A stretch of DNA of 64,000 nucleotides. Source: Caballeronia sp. GAFFF1 (GTDB lineage Bacteria > Pseudomonadota > Gammaproteobacteria > Burkholderiales > Burkholderiaceae). Position 1 is the first letter of the stretch; each line of letters begins with the position of its first letter. Below are positions 1 through 9,420 of this stretch, one piece after another. A program made the position numbers and the translations under genes. The stretch spans positions 243,112-307,111 of the forward strand of contig NZ_JALQEM010000031.1 of assembly GCF_023630705.1 (NCBI RefSeq), given 5' to 3'. The notes beneath the pieces are model-generated. The model searched no databases, had not been told where the DNA came from, and worked only from the letters and a program-made list of their open reading frames with translations.

Positions 1-1
1 G

Positions 2-1483
2 AATTTCCCGCTTGCCCGCATCGAGCTCGATGCATGGACGCGCCTGCCGCGCCGCAGCGTGCCGATCGTGGTGCTCGACAACGGCGAGGGACTGGCGGCG
101 CGCGCGTTCGACAAGTTCGTCGCGCTCGGCTTCACAGACGTTGCGCTGCTCGCGGGCGGCCTCGACGGCTGGATTCGCGCAGGCGGAGAAGTCTTCCGCG
201 ACGTCAACGTGCCGAGCAAGGCGTTCGGCGAATTCGTCGAAGCAGAGCGGCACACGCCTTCGCTTTCGGCCGACGCGCTCGACGCCTTGCGCACGAGCGG
301 CGAGAACGTCGTGGTGCTCGACGCGCGCCGTTTCGACGAGTACCGCACGATGAACATTCCCGGCGGCATCAGCGTGCCCGGCGCGGAGCTGGTGCTGCGC
401 GCGCGGGCGCTCGCGCCCGATCCGGCGACGCGCATCGTCGTGAATTGCGCGGGCAGAACGCGCAGCATCATCGGTGCGCAATCGCTCGTCAATGCGAAGC
501 TGCCCAACCCCGTTGCGGCCTTGCGCAACGGCACGATCGGCTGGACGCTCGCGGGCAAGACGCTCGAACACGGTAGTGAGCGGCGCTTCGATACCGACGC
601 AGGGCGCGATCCGCTTACGCTCGAAGCATCGCGCCAGTCGGCGCTCGCGCTCGCGGCCCGCGCCGGCGTGCGCCGCACCTCGCTCAGCCAAGCGGCGCAC
701 TGGGCGGGCGAAGCATCGCGCACGACGTATTGCTTCGACGTGCGCACGCCGGATGAATACGAATCCGGTCATGCGCCGGGCTTTCGCGACGCGCCCGGCG
801 GGCAGCTCGTGCAGGAAACCGAGATGTACGCGCCGGTGCGCGGCGCGCGCGTCGTGCTCTTCGACGACGACGGCGTGCGAGCGAACATGACCGCCTCATG
901 GCTCGCGCAAATGAACATCGAAACTTATGTCGTCGATGGCGCGAATCGCGGCGATCTGACGGAAATCGGTGCGTATCGTCCACAGCGGCCGCCGCCCGCG
1001 CACTCACCGACGATCTCGCCGCAGGCGCTTGCCGCGCTTCTCGACGATCCGTCGAACGGCGTGGTGCTGCTCGACGTCGCGCCGAGCGCGAACTTCGTGA
1101 AAGCGCATATTCCCGCAGCGCACTGGATCTTGCGCTCGCATCTCGCGCCCGGTTACGACGACTTGCGCGCCCTGCCCGATGCCCGGCGCTACGTGCTGAC
1201 CTGCGGCTCGGGCGTGCTGGCCGCCTTCGCTGCCGCGGATGTCGCCACGCTGACCGGCAAGCCCGTGTCCGTGCTCGACGGAGGCAATGCGGCGTGGACG
1301 CGCGCCGGTCTGCCGGCCGAAAGCGGCGAGACGAAGCTCGCGTCGCCGCGCATCGACCGCTATCGCCGGCCGTATGAGGGCGTCGGGAATGCGCGCGAAG
1401 CGATGCAGGCGTATCTCGATTGGGAATATGGCCTCGTCGCGCAACTGGAGCGAGACGGCACGCACGGATTTTTCGTGGTCTGA
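2..1483 (+). CDS. Multidomain rhodanese (sulfurtransferase) protein, copy 1, N-terminus cut by window
   Basis: The reading frame is open from base 2, so the true start lies before the window. The visible 493 or so residues hold four rhodanese-fold modules, judged by repeated loop/GGxxGW patterns and by colinearity with the paralogue at 3929-5593. The second module has the active-site loop NCAGRTRS (Cys codon 446-448). The fourth has a Cys too (TCGSGV, Cys codon 1202-1204). Modules one and three have Asp at that place and are probably inactive. Rhodaneses move sulfane sulfur between thiols. The neighbours are FMN-dependent organosulfur monooxygenases, so a role in handling released sulfur is inferred. 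The substrate is unknown. Confidence 0.85.
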   Translation, partial: NFPLARIELDAWTRLPRRSVPIVVLDNGEGLAARAFDKFVALGFTDVALLAGGLDGWIRAGGEVFRDVNVPSKAFGEFVEAERHTPSLSADALDALRTSGENVVVLDARRFDEYRTMNIPGGISVPGAELVLRARALAPDPATRIVVNCAGRTRSIIGAQSLVNAKLPNPVAALRNGTIGWTLAGKTLEHGSERRFDTDAGRDPLTLEASRQSALALAARAGVRRTSLSQAAHWAGEASRTTYCFDVRTPDEYESGHAPGFRDAPGGQLVQETEMYAPVRGARVVLFDDDGVRANMTASWLAQMNIETYVVDGANRGDLTEIGAYRPQRPPPAHSPTISPQALAALLDDPSNGVVLLDVAPSANFVKAHIPAAHWILRSHLAPGYDDLRALPDARRYVLTCGSGVLAAFAAADVATLTGKPVSVLDGGNAAWTRAGLPAESGETKLASPRIDRYRRPYEGVGNAREAMQAYLDWEYGLVAQLERDGTHGFFVV

Positions 1484-1543
1484 CAGGAGCGCGCGCCCGG
1501 GCGGTTCCGGGCTTTCCCAAGATCGCATCGCGGGCGGCGCTTG

Positions 1544-2911
1544 TCAGGCGGCGCGATACCGCGCTCCCGGATGCGTGTCGCGCAGATACGGCCCGCGTCC
1601 CGCAAAGAGCTTCTCGCGCAAGGTGCCGTCCGCGTACGCCGTGCGATACCGTCCGCGGCTCTGCAACTCCGGCACGACCAGATCGACGAACGCATGCAGG
1701 CTCTCCGGCATGACCGTGCGGCGAAGATTGAAGCCATCGACGCCGGTTTCATCGGCCCATGCGACCAGTCGGTCCGCCACTTCTCCCGGATCGCCGACAA
1801 TGAACGGCCCCCTCCCGCCGATCTGATCGAAGCGCGTCATGTCGCGCGGGGTGATCGCTCGCCCGGCGCGCTTCGTCAGGTTCTCCACGGTCGATTGCAG
1901 CGCATTGCTCTTCACATAGCGGATCGGTTCGTCGAGATCCATCGCCGCCAAGTCGATGCCCGTCCATCCCGACACGAGCACGAGTTGACCGAGCGTATCG
2001 ACATATTCCGCGTATTCGGCCTGCAGTTCCCGCGCTTGCCTGGACGTTGGGGCGACCACGACGGTCGCGCCGAGATAGAGCAGTACGTCGTCGGGAGCGC
2101 GGCCGGCATCGACCGCATGCTTGCGGATATCACGCGCCGCCGCCGCGACGATGGCAGGCGTCTGACCTTCGAGAAACACGCATTCGGCATGCTTGCCCGC
2201 GAACGCCTTGCCGCGTCCCGACGCGCCGGCCTGATACAGCACCGGCGTGCGCTGCGGCGACGGCTCCGCAAGATTGAAACCATCGACGCGAAAGTACGGC
2301 CCTTCGTGCAATACGCGGCGGATCTTCGAGGGGTCCGTGTAAGGCTTGCCCGCACGCCTGTCACGCACGACCGCGCCCTCCGTCCAGCTTCCTTCCCATA
2401 ACTTGTAGACGGCTTCGAGGAAGTCCTCGCCCGCCGCGTAGCGCTCCTCGTGCTCGCGCGCCTTCTCTAACCCCATGCCCCGCGCCGCGCTCTCGAGATA
2501 TCCGGTGACGACATTCCAGCCCGCGCGCCCGCCCGTCAAATGATCCAGCGTCGAGAAACGCCGCGCGAACTGATAAGGATGCTCGTAGGTCAGATTGGCC
2601 GTCACGCCGAAGCCCAGGTGCTTCGTTGCATGCGCCATCGCGGGCACCGTCAGCAGCGGATCGTGCGAAGGCGATTGCGCAGCGGAGAACAGCGTCGCGT
2701 CGACGCCACCGCCGTAGACGTCGTAGATGCCGAAGACATCGGCCAGAAACACGCCGTCGAACAGGCCGCGCTCGGCAGTCTGCGCAAGCTCGACCCAGTA
2801 GCCGAGCGTGTTGTGTTCGGTAGAGCGGTCGCGCGGATGCCGCCAGAAACCGGCCCAGGAGTGCGCCGGCGCATTCATGTGAAACGCGTTGAAATGCAGA
2901 TGTCTGTTCAT
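1544..2911 (-). CDS. LLM-class FMN-dependent monooxygenase (NtaA/SnaA/DszA type)
   Basis: The 455-residue protein fits the long members of the bacterial luciferase-like monooxygenase superfamily (nitrilotriacetate, pristinamycin and dibenzothiophene-sulfone monooxygenases). It begins MNRHLHFNAF and carries the family's GFGVTANLTYEHPYQFARRF strand-helix segment, the GRAGWNVVTG core motif and HEERYAAGEDF. These enzymes use FMNH2 from a separate reductase and O2 to cleave C-S or C-N bonds in the cytoplasm. It lies on the opposite strand between two rhodanese genes, convergent with copy 1 (gap 60 bp) and divergent from the SDR-like gene. A role in organosulfur use is inferred from this setting. 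The actual substrate cannot be read from sequence. Confidence 0.88.
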   Translation of the reverse strand: MNRHLHFNAFHMNAPAHSWAGFWRHPRDRSTEHNTLGYWVELAQTAERGLFDGVFLADVFGIYDVYGGGVDATLFSAAQSPSHDPLLTVPAMAHATKHLGFGVTANLTYEHPYQFARRFSTLDHLTGGRAGWNVVTGYLESAARGMGLEKAREHEERYAAGEDFLEAVYKLWEGSWTEGAVVRDRRAGKPYTDPSKIRRVLHEGPYFRVDGFNLAEPSPQRTPVLYQAGASGRGKAFAGKHAECVFLEGQTPAIVAAAARDIRKHAVDAGRAPDDVLLYLGATVVVAPTSRQARELQAEYAEYVDTLGQLVLVSGWTGIDLAAMDLDEPIRYVKSNALQSTVENLTKRAGRAITPRDMTRFDQIGGRGPFIVGDPGEVADRLVAWADETGVDGFNLRRTVMPESLHAFVDLVVPELQSRGRYRTAYADGTLREKLFAGRGPYLRDTHPGARYRAA

Positions 2912-3099
2912 GGTGCGCGCTCATTCTCGCGGCCGGCATGGGAAAGCGCTACACACTAGGAGCGAGGCCGCGCCTCGCCAACCAAGTTAATCGGCTAACC
3001 AAAGCGAGCGGTCGCTGCGAAACCATTCAGGCCGATGGTGATTACCTCAGCGGTCCGTCGTGCATAGCTTTCGCGAAATGATCCGTTCGTCCTGACGAC

Positions 3100-3888
3100 A
3101 TGAGCGACCAATATGGAAGGCTTCCGTCTCGGGTGCATCCGTCCATGTCCAGTCACGACCAGTTCGACGACCGGGTTTTCTGGGTCACAGGCGCATTCGG
3201 CGCGCTCGGCGCGGCCGTCGTGCGAAGACTCGTTTGCGCAGGCGCGCACGTGGTCGCGTCCTCGCGCAACATCGATGCCCCATTGTTCGTCGATTGGCCT
3301 CGCGTCGTACCCCTTTCCGTGGACGTCGCCGACGACCGGCGCGTGCGCGAGGCCTTCGCTCAGATAGACGAGCGCTTCGGGCGTCTCGATGGTCTCGTGC
3401 TCAGCACGAACGTCGGCGCGTTCGGCGACTTCCTCGACCTGAGCGACGACGACTGGCAACGCGTGATCGATGCGAAGCTGCTCGGCTCTGTGCGGCCGAT
3501 CCGCGCTGCACTGCCGCGCTTCATCGCGCAGGGCAAAGGCGCGATCGTCGCGATCTCGGGCCGTGGCGGCATTGCCCCGCCGCCGAATCATTTCCCCGGT
3601 TCGAGCGTCAACGCCGCGCTCGACCTGCTCGTGCAGGGCCTCGGGCGCAAGTACGGGCCGCACGGCGTGCGCGTCAACGCGGTCGCGCCCGGTCCGATTG
3701 AGTCGCCGCGCTTCGCATCGATGACGACCGGCCAGGCCGATGCCGAACCCACGCGTCGCACCGCGCTCGACGGCCCGGGCTCGCCCGACGACGTCGCGGC
3801 GGCGGTCACCTATCTGCTCTCCGACGATGCCCGCTTCGTCACCGGCACGCGTCTCTACGTCGACGGCGGCGGCCCGCCCTACGCCTGA
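3100..3888 (+). CDS. SDR-family protein lacking the YxxxK catalytic pair
   Basis: Rossmann-fold short-chain dehydrogenase/reductase of up to 262 residues. The N-terminal nucleotide-binding glycine motif is TGAFGALGAA, and the C-terminal VNAVAPGPI and YVDGGGPPYA motifs are typical of the family. Where classical SDRs have YxxxK the sequence reads GSSVN (bases 3598-3612), so the usual proton-relay residues are gone. It may bind a nucleotide without classical catalysis, or use another chemistry. The start is uncertain: ATG at 3100 or ATG at 3145, neither with a clear Shine-Dalgarno. The gene sits 40 bp before the second rhodanese and is probably cotranscribed with it and the following monooxygenases. 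Confidence 0.82.
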   Translation: MSDQYGRLPSRVHPSMSSHDQFDDRVFWVTGAFGALGAAVVRRLVCAGAHVVASSRNIDAPLFVDWPRVVPLSVDVADDRRVREAFAQIDERFGRLDGLVLSTNVGAFGDFLDLSDDDWQRVIDAKLLGSVRPIRAALPRFIAQGKGAIVAISGRGGIAPPPNHFPGSSVNAALDLLVQGLGRKYGPHGVRVNAVAPGPIESPRFASMTTGQADAEPTRRTALDGPGSPDDVAAAVTYLLSDDARFVTGTRLYVDGGGPPYA

Positions 3889-3928
3889 TCATCCGATTCC
3901 GCTTCCCACTTTCAAGGACTTCTCTCTC

Positions 3929-5593
3929 ATGTCCCGTTCCGTTTCCGCCTCGCAGTTGCGCACGCTCATCGCCCAACGCTCGGAACTCGCCGTGCTCGAC
4001 GTGCGCGAGGAAGGCGTCTGTGCGCGCAGGCGTCTGTTTTATTCGTCCGTTGCGCCGGTGGGCCGTCTCGGCCTGCTGATCGATCGCCTCGTGCCGCGCC
4101 GCGGCACACCCATCGTTCTCGTGGATACGAACGGCGAGTACACGCCGCGCGCCGCCGCCTTGCTCGAACGCTGGGGCTATACCGACGTCGCGATCCTCGA
4201 AGGCGGCGTCGAAGGCTGGGCGCAGGAGGGCTTCGAAATTTTCTCGGGCACCAATGTGCCGGGCAAGGCATTCGGCGAAGTCATCGAGCACACGCTGCGC
4301 ACGCCTAACATCGACGCCTTGACGCTGAAGGCCCGCCAGGATGCCGGCGACGATCTCGTCGTGCTCGACTCGCGTCCGTTCGGCGAATTCAACACGATGA
4401 GCATTCCGGGCGGCATTGATTGCGCGGGCGCGGAGCTCGTCTATCGCGCGCTCGCTGCCGTGCCGTCGCCAGATACGCTGATCGTCGTGAACTGCGCGGG
4501 CCGCACGCGCAGCATCCTCGGCGCGCAGTCGCTGATCAACGCCGGCGTGCCGAACCCCGTCGCCGCGCTCACGGGCGGCTCGATGTCGTGGCTGCTCGAA
4601 GGCCTCGAACTCGCACACGGCGAGATCCGCACCGCGCCGCGCCCCGAAGGCCAGGCGCTCGCGACCGCGCGCGAACTCGCCGCCGCAGCCGCGCGCCGCG
4701 CGCATGTGCCGGTCATCGACCGCGACACGCTCGCCGCTCTCGAGCGCGAAAGTGGCGAACGCACGCTGTATCGCTTCGACGTGCGCGATCCCCTTGAATA
4801 CGAAGCAGGTCATCCGGCAGGCTGGCAAAGCGCGCCCGGCGGACAGCTCGTGCAGGCGACCGACGAATACGTCGGCACCCTGCATGCGCGCGTGGTGCTG
4901 CGCGACGACGACGGCGTGCGCGCGCGCATGACGGCGTCGTGGCTCAAGCAACTCGGCTATCTCGATGTCCGCGTGCTCGATGATGCCGCGAGCGCATCGC
5001 TCGTCGCCGAGCACGTCGAAGCCGGTGCGCAGCCCGTGCGCGTGCGTCCGCACGGAGGGCGAACACGCTGGATAGAAGCCGATGCGTTGTTGCGCGAAAT
5101 CGAAGCCGACGCGGTCCAGACCATCGACATCGACAGCAGCCTCGCGTTCCGCCGCGCCCATGTGAAGGGCGCCCGTTTCGTCGCGGCGAGCGCGGTGCCC
5201 GCGCACCTGCACGATCTGCCGCGCGACACGCCCATCGTGCTCACGTCCGAAGACGGCGTGCTCGCGGGGATCGTCGCGGCGGAAATCGCGCAGACGCGCA
5301 GCGACGTGTCCGCGCTCATCGGCGGCACGCGACGCTGGCTTGCGCTCGGGCTGCCGCAGGACGCGGGCGACGCCCACAACCTGACCGGCGACGACGATGC
5401 GTGGTACAGCCCGTATCACGCACAGGCGGACCAGGTCGCCGCGCAGATGAACGCCTATCTCGCGTGGGAACTGCAACTGGTCGAACAGGTAGATCGCGAT
5501 GCGATCGCGTCCATCGACGTGGTCGATTTCGGAACGTCCACCGCGCGCCGCAGCCGCGACCGGCTCGCCGACATCGCGGGGCGTGCGGCATGA
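3929..5593 (+). CDS. Four-domain rhodanese (sulfurtransferase) protein, copy 2
   Basis: A 554-residue paralogue of the protein at the window start, complete here. ATG 3929 is preceded by AAGGA at 3914-3918. Four rhodanese modules lie at roughly residues 1-105, 125-215, 235-360 and 380-500. Only module two keeps a Cys in the active loop (NCAGRTRS, Cys189). The others have Asp, Asp and Ser, so the protein has one catalytic site among three degenerate modules. The stop overlaps the ATG of the next monooxygenase (ATGA), which implies translational coupling. Sulfane-sulfur transfer during organosulfur breakdown is the likely role. The acceptor is unknown. Confidence 0.87.
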   Translation: MSRSVSASQLRTLIAQRSELAVLDVREEGVCARRRLFYSSVAPVGRLGLLIDRLVPRRGTPIVLVDTNGEYTPRAAALLERWGYTDVAILEGGVEGWAQEGFEIFSGTNVPGKAFGEVIEHTLRTPNIDALTLKARQDAGDDLVVLDSRPFGEFNTMSIPGGIDCAGAELVYRALAAVPSPDTLIVVNCAGRTRSILGAQSLINAGVPNPVAALTGGSMSWLLEGLELAHGEIRTAPRPEGQALATARELAAAAARRAHVPVIDRDTLAALERESGERTLYRFDVRDPLEYEAGHPAGWQSAPGGQLVQATDEYVGTLHARVVLRDDDGVRARMTASWLKQLGYLDVRVLDDAASASLVAEHVEAGAQPVRVRPHGGRTRWIEADALLREIEADAVQTIDIDSSLAFRRAHVKGARFVAASAVPAHLHDLPRDTPIVLTSEDGVLAGIVAAEIAQTRSDVSALIGGTRRWLALGLPQDAGDAHNLTGDDDAWYSPYHAQADQVAAQMNAYLAWELQLVEQVDRDAIASIDVVDFGTSTARRSRDRLADIAGRAA

Positions 5594-6783
5594 ACCCGGC
5601 GTTCGACGGCGCATCGGGCCCGGCTGACATCGAAGGCAGCCCGCTGCACGCGGCGTTCCGGCAGCCGCTGATCCTCGGCCTCTTCCTGCCGATCCAGAAC
5701 GGCGGCTGGTCCATTTCAACGCTGCCGCGCAGCACCGACTGGCGTTTCGACTATAACGCGCGCTTGACGAAGCAGGCGGAAGCGCTCGGCTTCGATCTCG
5801 TCTTTGGGCTCGCGCAATGGCTCGGCAAAAACGGGCACGGCGGCCAGATGAAGTATCGCGAGCAGTCGCTCGATGCATTCATCGCGACGAGTGCTCTCGC
5901 CGCGATGACCGAGCGCATCATGCTGATCTCGACAGTGCATGCGCTCTACGGGCCGTGGCATCCGCTGCATCTCGCGAAGTTCGGCGCGACGCTCGATCAC
6001 ATCTCGAACGGGCGCTGGGGCATCAATCTCGTGACCGGCCACGTCTCGACCGAATGGGCGATGTTCGGCCAGCCGATGATCGAGCACGACGAGCGCTATG
6101 CGCGCGCGGCGGAATTCGTCGCCGTGCTCGACACGCTATGGCGCAGCGACGCAAATCTGACGATCCGCACGCCGCGCTGGCAACTCGACGATGCCTTCGT
6201 CAGCCCGCGGCCGCGCTTTCGCCGTCCGGTGCTCGTGAATGCGACGGGCTCGGATGCCGGCATCGACTATGCGGTGCGTCATTCAGACCTCGTGTTCATT
6301 ACGAGTCCGGCGGGCGCCGATTTCGACGATGCCATCGGCGCCTTGCCCGCGCATACCGCGAAGATTCGCGAAGGCGCGGCGCGCGTCGAACGGCGCGTAC
6401 GCACGCTGATTAACCCGACGATCGTGTGCCGTCCGACCGAGCGCGAGGCGTGGGCGTACCGCGACGCCATCGTCGCGCACGCCGATGAAGGCGCGCTCGA
6501 CGGCTTCGTCGGGCAAGGCAGCCGCAGCGACGCGAAAGCGTGGGCGAACCACAAGCGCGAGCAGCGCATCCTCGGCGGCAATCTGCATCTGATCGGTTCG
6601 CCCGAGCAGATCGTCGACAAGCTGGTCGCGCTCAAACGCGCCGGCTGCGACGGCGTGCAATTGACCTTTTTCGACTTCGAACCCGACCTCGCGTATTTCG
6701 GTGAAGCGGTGCTGCCCTTGCTCGTCGAAGCAGGACTGCGCCGCGACTTGGCCGGATCCGACTCTCTTCATACGACGACATGA
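5590..6783 (+). CDS. SfnG-like FMNH2-dependent sulfone/sulfonate monooxygenase
   Basis: A 397-residue LLM-family enzyme. The region from residue 26 (LGLFLPIQNGG) through RTDW-like RSTDWRFDYNARL, SNGRWGINLVTGH and HDERYARAAEF matches the SfnG/SsuD branch, whose members oxidise dimethyl sulfone or alkanesulfonates with FMNH2 and O2. Near the C-terminus, NLHLIGSPEQIVDKLVALK is the standard cofactor-side motif. ATG 5590 overlaps the rhodanese stop, and its own stop overlaps the next ATG (6780), so three genes are translationally coupled. Sulfone rather than sulfonate specificity is a guess from overall resemblance. A partner flavin reductase is not in the window. Confidence 0.85.
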   Translation: MNPAFDGASGPADIEGSPLHAAFRQPLILGLFLPIQNGGWSISTLPRSTDWRFDYNARLTKQAEALGFDLVFGLAQWLGKNGHGGQMKYREQSLDAFIATSALAAMTERIMLISTVHALYGPWHPLHLAKFGATLDHISNGRWGINLVTGHVSTEWAMFGQPMIEHDERYARAAEFVAVLDTLWRSDANLTIRTPRWQLDDAFVSPRPRFRRPVLVNATGSDAGIDYAVRHSDLVFITSPAGADFDDAIGALPAHTAKIREGAARVERRVRTLINPTIVCRPTEREAWAYRDAIVAHADEGALDGFVGQGSRSDAKAWANHKREQRILGGNLHLIGSPEQIVDKLVALKRAGCDGVQLTFFDFEPDLAYFGEAVLPLLVEAGLRRDLAGSDSLHTTT

Positions 6784-8117
6784 CCACCACGGGGCCGCGG
6801 CAACTTCATCTGAACACGAACGTCACCGGCACCGGGCGGCATCCGGCGGGCTGGCGCACGCTCGACAATCCACGTTCGATCGTCGATCTGGGCTTCTTCA
6901 AGGCGATCGCCGCGACGGCCGAGCGCGGCAAGCTCGATGCGGTGTTTCTCTCCGATACCCTGTCGCTGCGCAATCACGCCGAAGGTCCGTCGCAGGCGCT
7001 GGAACCCACCGTGCTGCTGACCGCGCTCGCGGGCGCGACGCAGCACGTCGGCCTGATCGCGACGGCATCGACCACGTTCAACGATCCGTTCAATCTCGCG
7101 CGCCGCTTCGCATCGGTCGATCATTTGAGCGGCGGGCGCATCGCGTTCAATGCGGTGACGACTTACGACACGCACGCCGCCGCGAACTTCAGCCACGAGG
7201 TTCCGCTCTCGACCGAAGAGCGCTATGCGCGCGCACAGGAGTTCGTGGAAGTCGTGACGAAGCTGTGGGACAGCTGGGAGGACGATGCCTTCGTCGCCGA
7301 CCGCGCGTCGGGCCGCTATGCGGATCCGTCGCGCGTGCATGCGATCGAGCATCGCGGCAAGTACTTTTCGGTGCGCGGGCCGCTGTCCGTGCCGCGCAGC
7401 CCGCAAGGGCGGCCCGTGCTCGTGCAGGCGGGCTCGTCGGAGGGCGGACGCGCGCTTGCCGCGCGCTTCGCCGACGCCGTCTTCACCGCGCAGACCACGC
7501 TTCCGACCGCGCAGGCTTTCTACGCGGAGATGAAAGAGCGCGTGCGCGCGCATGGCCGCAATCCCGATCATTTCCTGCTGCTGCCGGGGCTGTATCCGGT
7601 CGTCGGCGGAACGGAAAGGGAGGCGCGTGAACGCAAGGCCGAACTGGATGCACTGCTCGATACCGATCGTGAGATCGCGCGGCTTGCAGGCGCGCTCGGC
7701 CTCGCGCCCGACGATCTGTCGATCGATGCGCCCTTGCCCTACGATCTCATCGGCAAGGTCGCGCGTTCGGACCTGCCGCGCGGTTTCATCGATTCGACGG
7801 TCGCGCTCGCGAAGAGCGAGAACCTCACCGTGCGCGATCTGCTCGACCGTAATCCCGGCGCGCACCGGATGATCGTCGGCACGCCCGAACAGATCGCCGA
7901 CGATATCGAACAATGGTTCCAGGCGCGCGCAGCGGACGGCTTCAATCTCAACGCCGACGTGTTTCCTTCGGGCCTCGCCGCTTTCGTCGATCACGTCGTG
8001 CCGATCTTGCAGCGCAAGGGCATTTTTCGCCGCGACTACGAGGGCACGACGCTGCGCGATCATCTCGGCCTGCGGCGACCGGCCAGCCAGTATGCGTCGT
8101 CGGCGCATGCCGCGTGA
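6780..8117 (+). CDS. LLM-class FMN-dependent monooxygenase (NtaA/SnaA/DszA type), second copy
   Basis: A 445-residue long-type LLM monooxygenase related to the one at 1544-2911. It begins with RQLHLNTNVTGTGRHPAGW. Family landmarks are LIATASTTFNDPFNLARRF, GGRIAFNAVTTYD, EERYARAQEFVEVV and VLVQAGSSEGGRALAA. It would oxidise a sulfur- or nitrogen-containing small molecule with FMNH2 and O2. ATG 6780 overlaps the stop of the SfnG-like gene, and the SfnB-like gene follows 22 bp downstream. The presence of two long-type enzymes plus an SfnG-like one suggests a multi-step desulfurisation route or several substrates. Confidence 0.87.
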   Translation: MTTTGPRQLHLNTNVTGTGRHPAGWRTLDNPRSIVDLGFFKAIAATAERGKLDAVFLSDTLSLRNHAEGPSQALEPTVLLTALAGATQHVGLIATASTTFNDPFNLARRFASVDHLSGGRIAFNAVTTYDTHAAANFSHEVPLSTEERYARAQEFVEVVTKLWDSWEDDAFVADRASGRYADPSRVHAIEHRGKYFSVRGPLSVPRSPQGRPVLVQAGSSEGGRALAARFADAVFTAQTTLPTAQAFYAEMKERVRAHGRNPDHFLLLPGLYPVVGGTEREARERKAELDALLDTDREIARLAGALGLAPDDLSIDAPLPYDLIGKVARSDLPRGFIDSTVALAKSENLTVRDLLDRNPGAHRMIVGTPEQIADDIEQWFQARAADGFNLNADVFPSGLAAFVDHVVPILQRKGIFRRDYEGTTLRDHLGLRRPASQYASSAHAA

Positions 8118-8139
8118 ACATCGCGAGGACACGAACCGC

Positions 8140-9371
8140 ATGACACAGGACACGCAACTCACGCGCGCGGCGCTCATTCGCTCGGACGATGAAGCCCTCG
8201 ACACCGCGCGGCGTCTCGCCGCCGAGTTCGCCGTCGACGCCGCCGCGCGCGATCGCGATCGCCGGCTGCCGCTCGACGAGGTCGAAGTGTTCAGCGCGAG
8301 CGGCTTATGGGGCATCGGCGTGCCGCGCGCGTTCGGAGGCATCGACGTCTCCGTGCGCACCATCACGCAGGTCTTCGATACGATCTCGGCGGCGGACTCG
8401 TCGCTCGGGCAGATTCCGCAGAATCACTTCGCAACGCTCGAACGTTTGCGACACGACGGCACGCCGAGTCAGCAGGACTTCTTCTTTTCACGCGCGCTCG
8501 CCGGAGAGCGCTTCGGCAATGCGACCGCGGAGCCGGGCGACCGTTTGCCCTCGGAGCACGAGACGCGCGTGCGCCGCCGCGCGAACGGCAGCGGCTACGT
8601 GCTGACGGGCCGCAAGGTCTATTCGACGGGCGCGCTCTTCGGCACTGGATTCCCGTCGCCGCGCGCGACGACGACGGCCTTCCCGTGACCGCTTTCGTTG
8701 CACGGCATGCGCGCGGCGTCGAAGTCATCGACGACTGGTCGGGCTTCGGTCAGCGCACGACGGCGAGCGGTCAGGTGCGGCTCGACGAGGTCGAACTCGA
8801 TGCGCTGCAGATCGTCGCGCGCGGACGCCGGCCGAACATCGATGCGGCCAATGCGGTGTCGCAGGTGCTGCATGCGGCGATCGATCTCGGTATCGGCCGC
8901 GCCGCACTCGACGAGACCAAGCGCTTCCTGCACGCGCTCGCGCATCCTGCGCGCGGCAGCGGTGCATCGCACGCGACCGACGACCCGTACACGCTGCGCG
9001 ACATCGGCGCACTGACGGTCGATCTGCACGCGGCCGAGGCGCTGACCGCACGCGCGGCCGAGTCGATCGACCGGGCGCGCGAGCCGGACGCGCCGCGCCA
9101 GGCGGTCGCCGCCGCCATCGTCGCGACGGCGGAAGCGAAGATCGTCACGACGCGATTCGCGCTCGATGCATCGAACAAGCTGTTCGAGCTCGCGGGCACG
9201 CAGTCGACGCGCTCCGAACACCATCTGGACCGGCACTGGCGCAATGCGCGCACGCACACGTTGCACGACAGCGTGCGGTGGAAATATCATGCGGTCGGGC
9301 AGTATGCGTTGAACGATTCGCTCTGCGATCCGTTCACCTACGCGCACCCTTACACGAAGCTCGACGTGTAA
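8140..9371 (+). pseudogene. SfnB-like acyl-CoA-dehydrogenase-fold sulfur-acquisition oxidoreductase, frameshifted
   Basis: Reading from ATG 8140 (GAGGA about 10 bp upstream) gives an acyl-CoA dehydrogenase-fold flavoprotein of the SfnB type, with VPRAFGGIDVS, IPQNHFATLERL and TGRKVYSTGALF. After the last Phe the frame is lost. Resuming one frame away from base 8643 restores a clean C-terminal half (HWIPVAARDDDG, DDWSGFGQRTTASG, then HDSVRWKYHAVGQYALND). A single missing base at about 8640-8642 explains it. Joined, the product would be about 410 residues, normal for the family. This is either a true inactivating deletion or a sequencing error. The first frame would end at 8688. It closes the sulfur operon. 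Confidence 0.85.
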
Positions 9372-9375
9372 GTCG

Positions 9376-9410
9376 AAGGGCGGGCCTTCAGAACGAAAGG
9401 CACGCCCTTT
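9376..9410. terminator. Hairpin terminator between convergent sulfur genes
   Basis: An AAGGGCG.GCCTT arm at 9376-9388 pairs with AAGGC.CGCCCTT at about 9397-9409, with one mismatch and an 8-base loop, followed by a short T run. It lies between the plus-strand SfnB-like gene and the minus-strand binding-protein gene, so it probably ends both transcripts. Confidence 0.6.
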
Positions 9411-9420
9411 GCGCGATGCT

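Noticed and set aside
3839..5878. A 679-residue minus-strand open frame over the second rhodanese
   Set aside because: Low-complexity shadow of a gene with clear rhodanese motifs on the plus strand.
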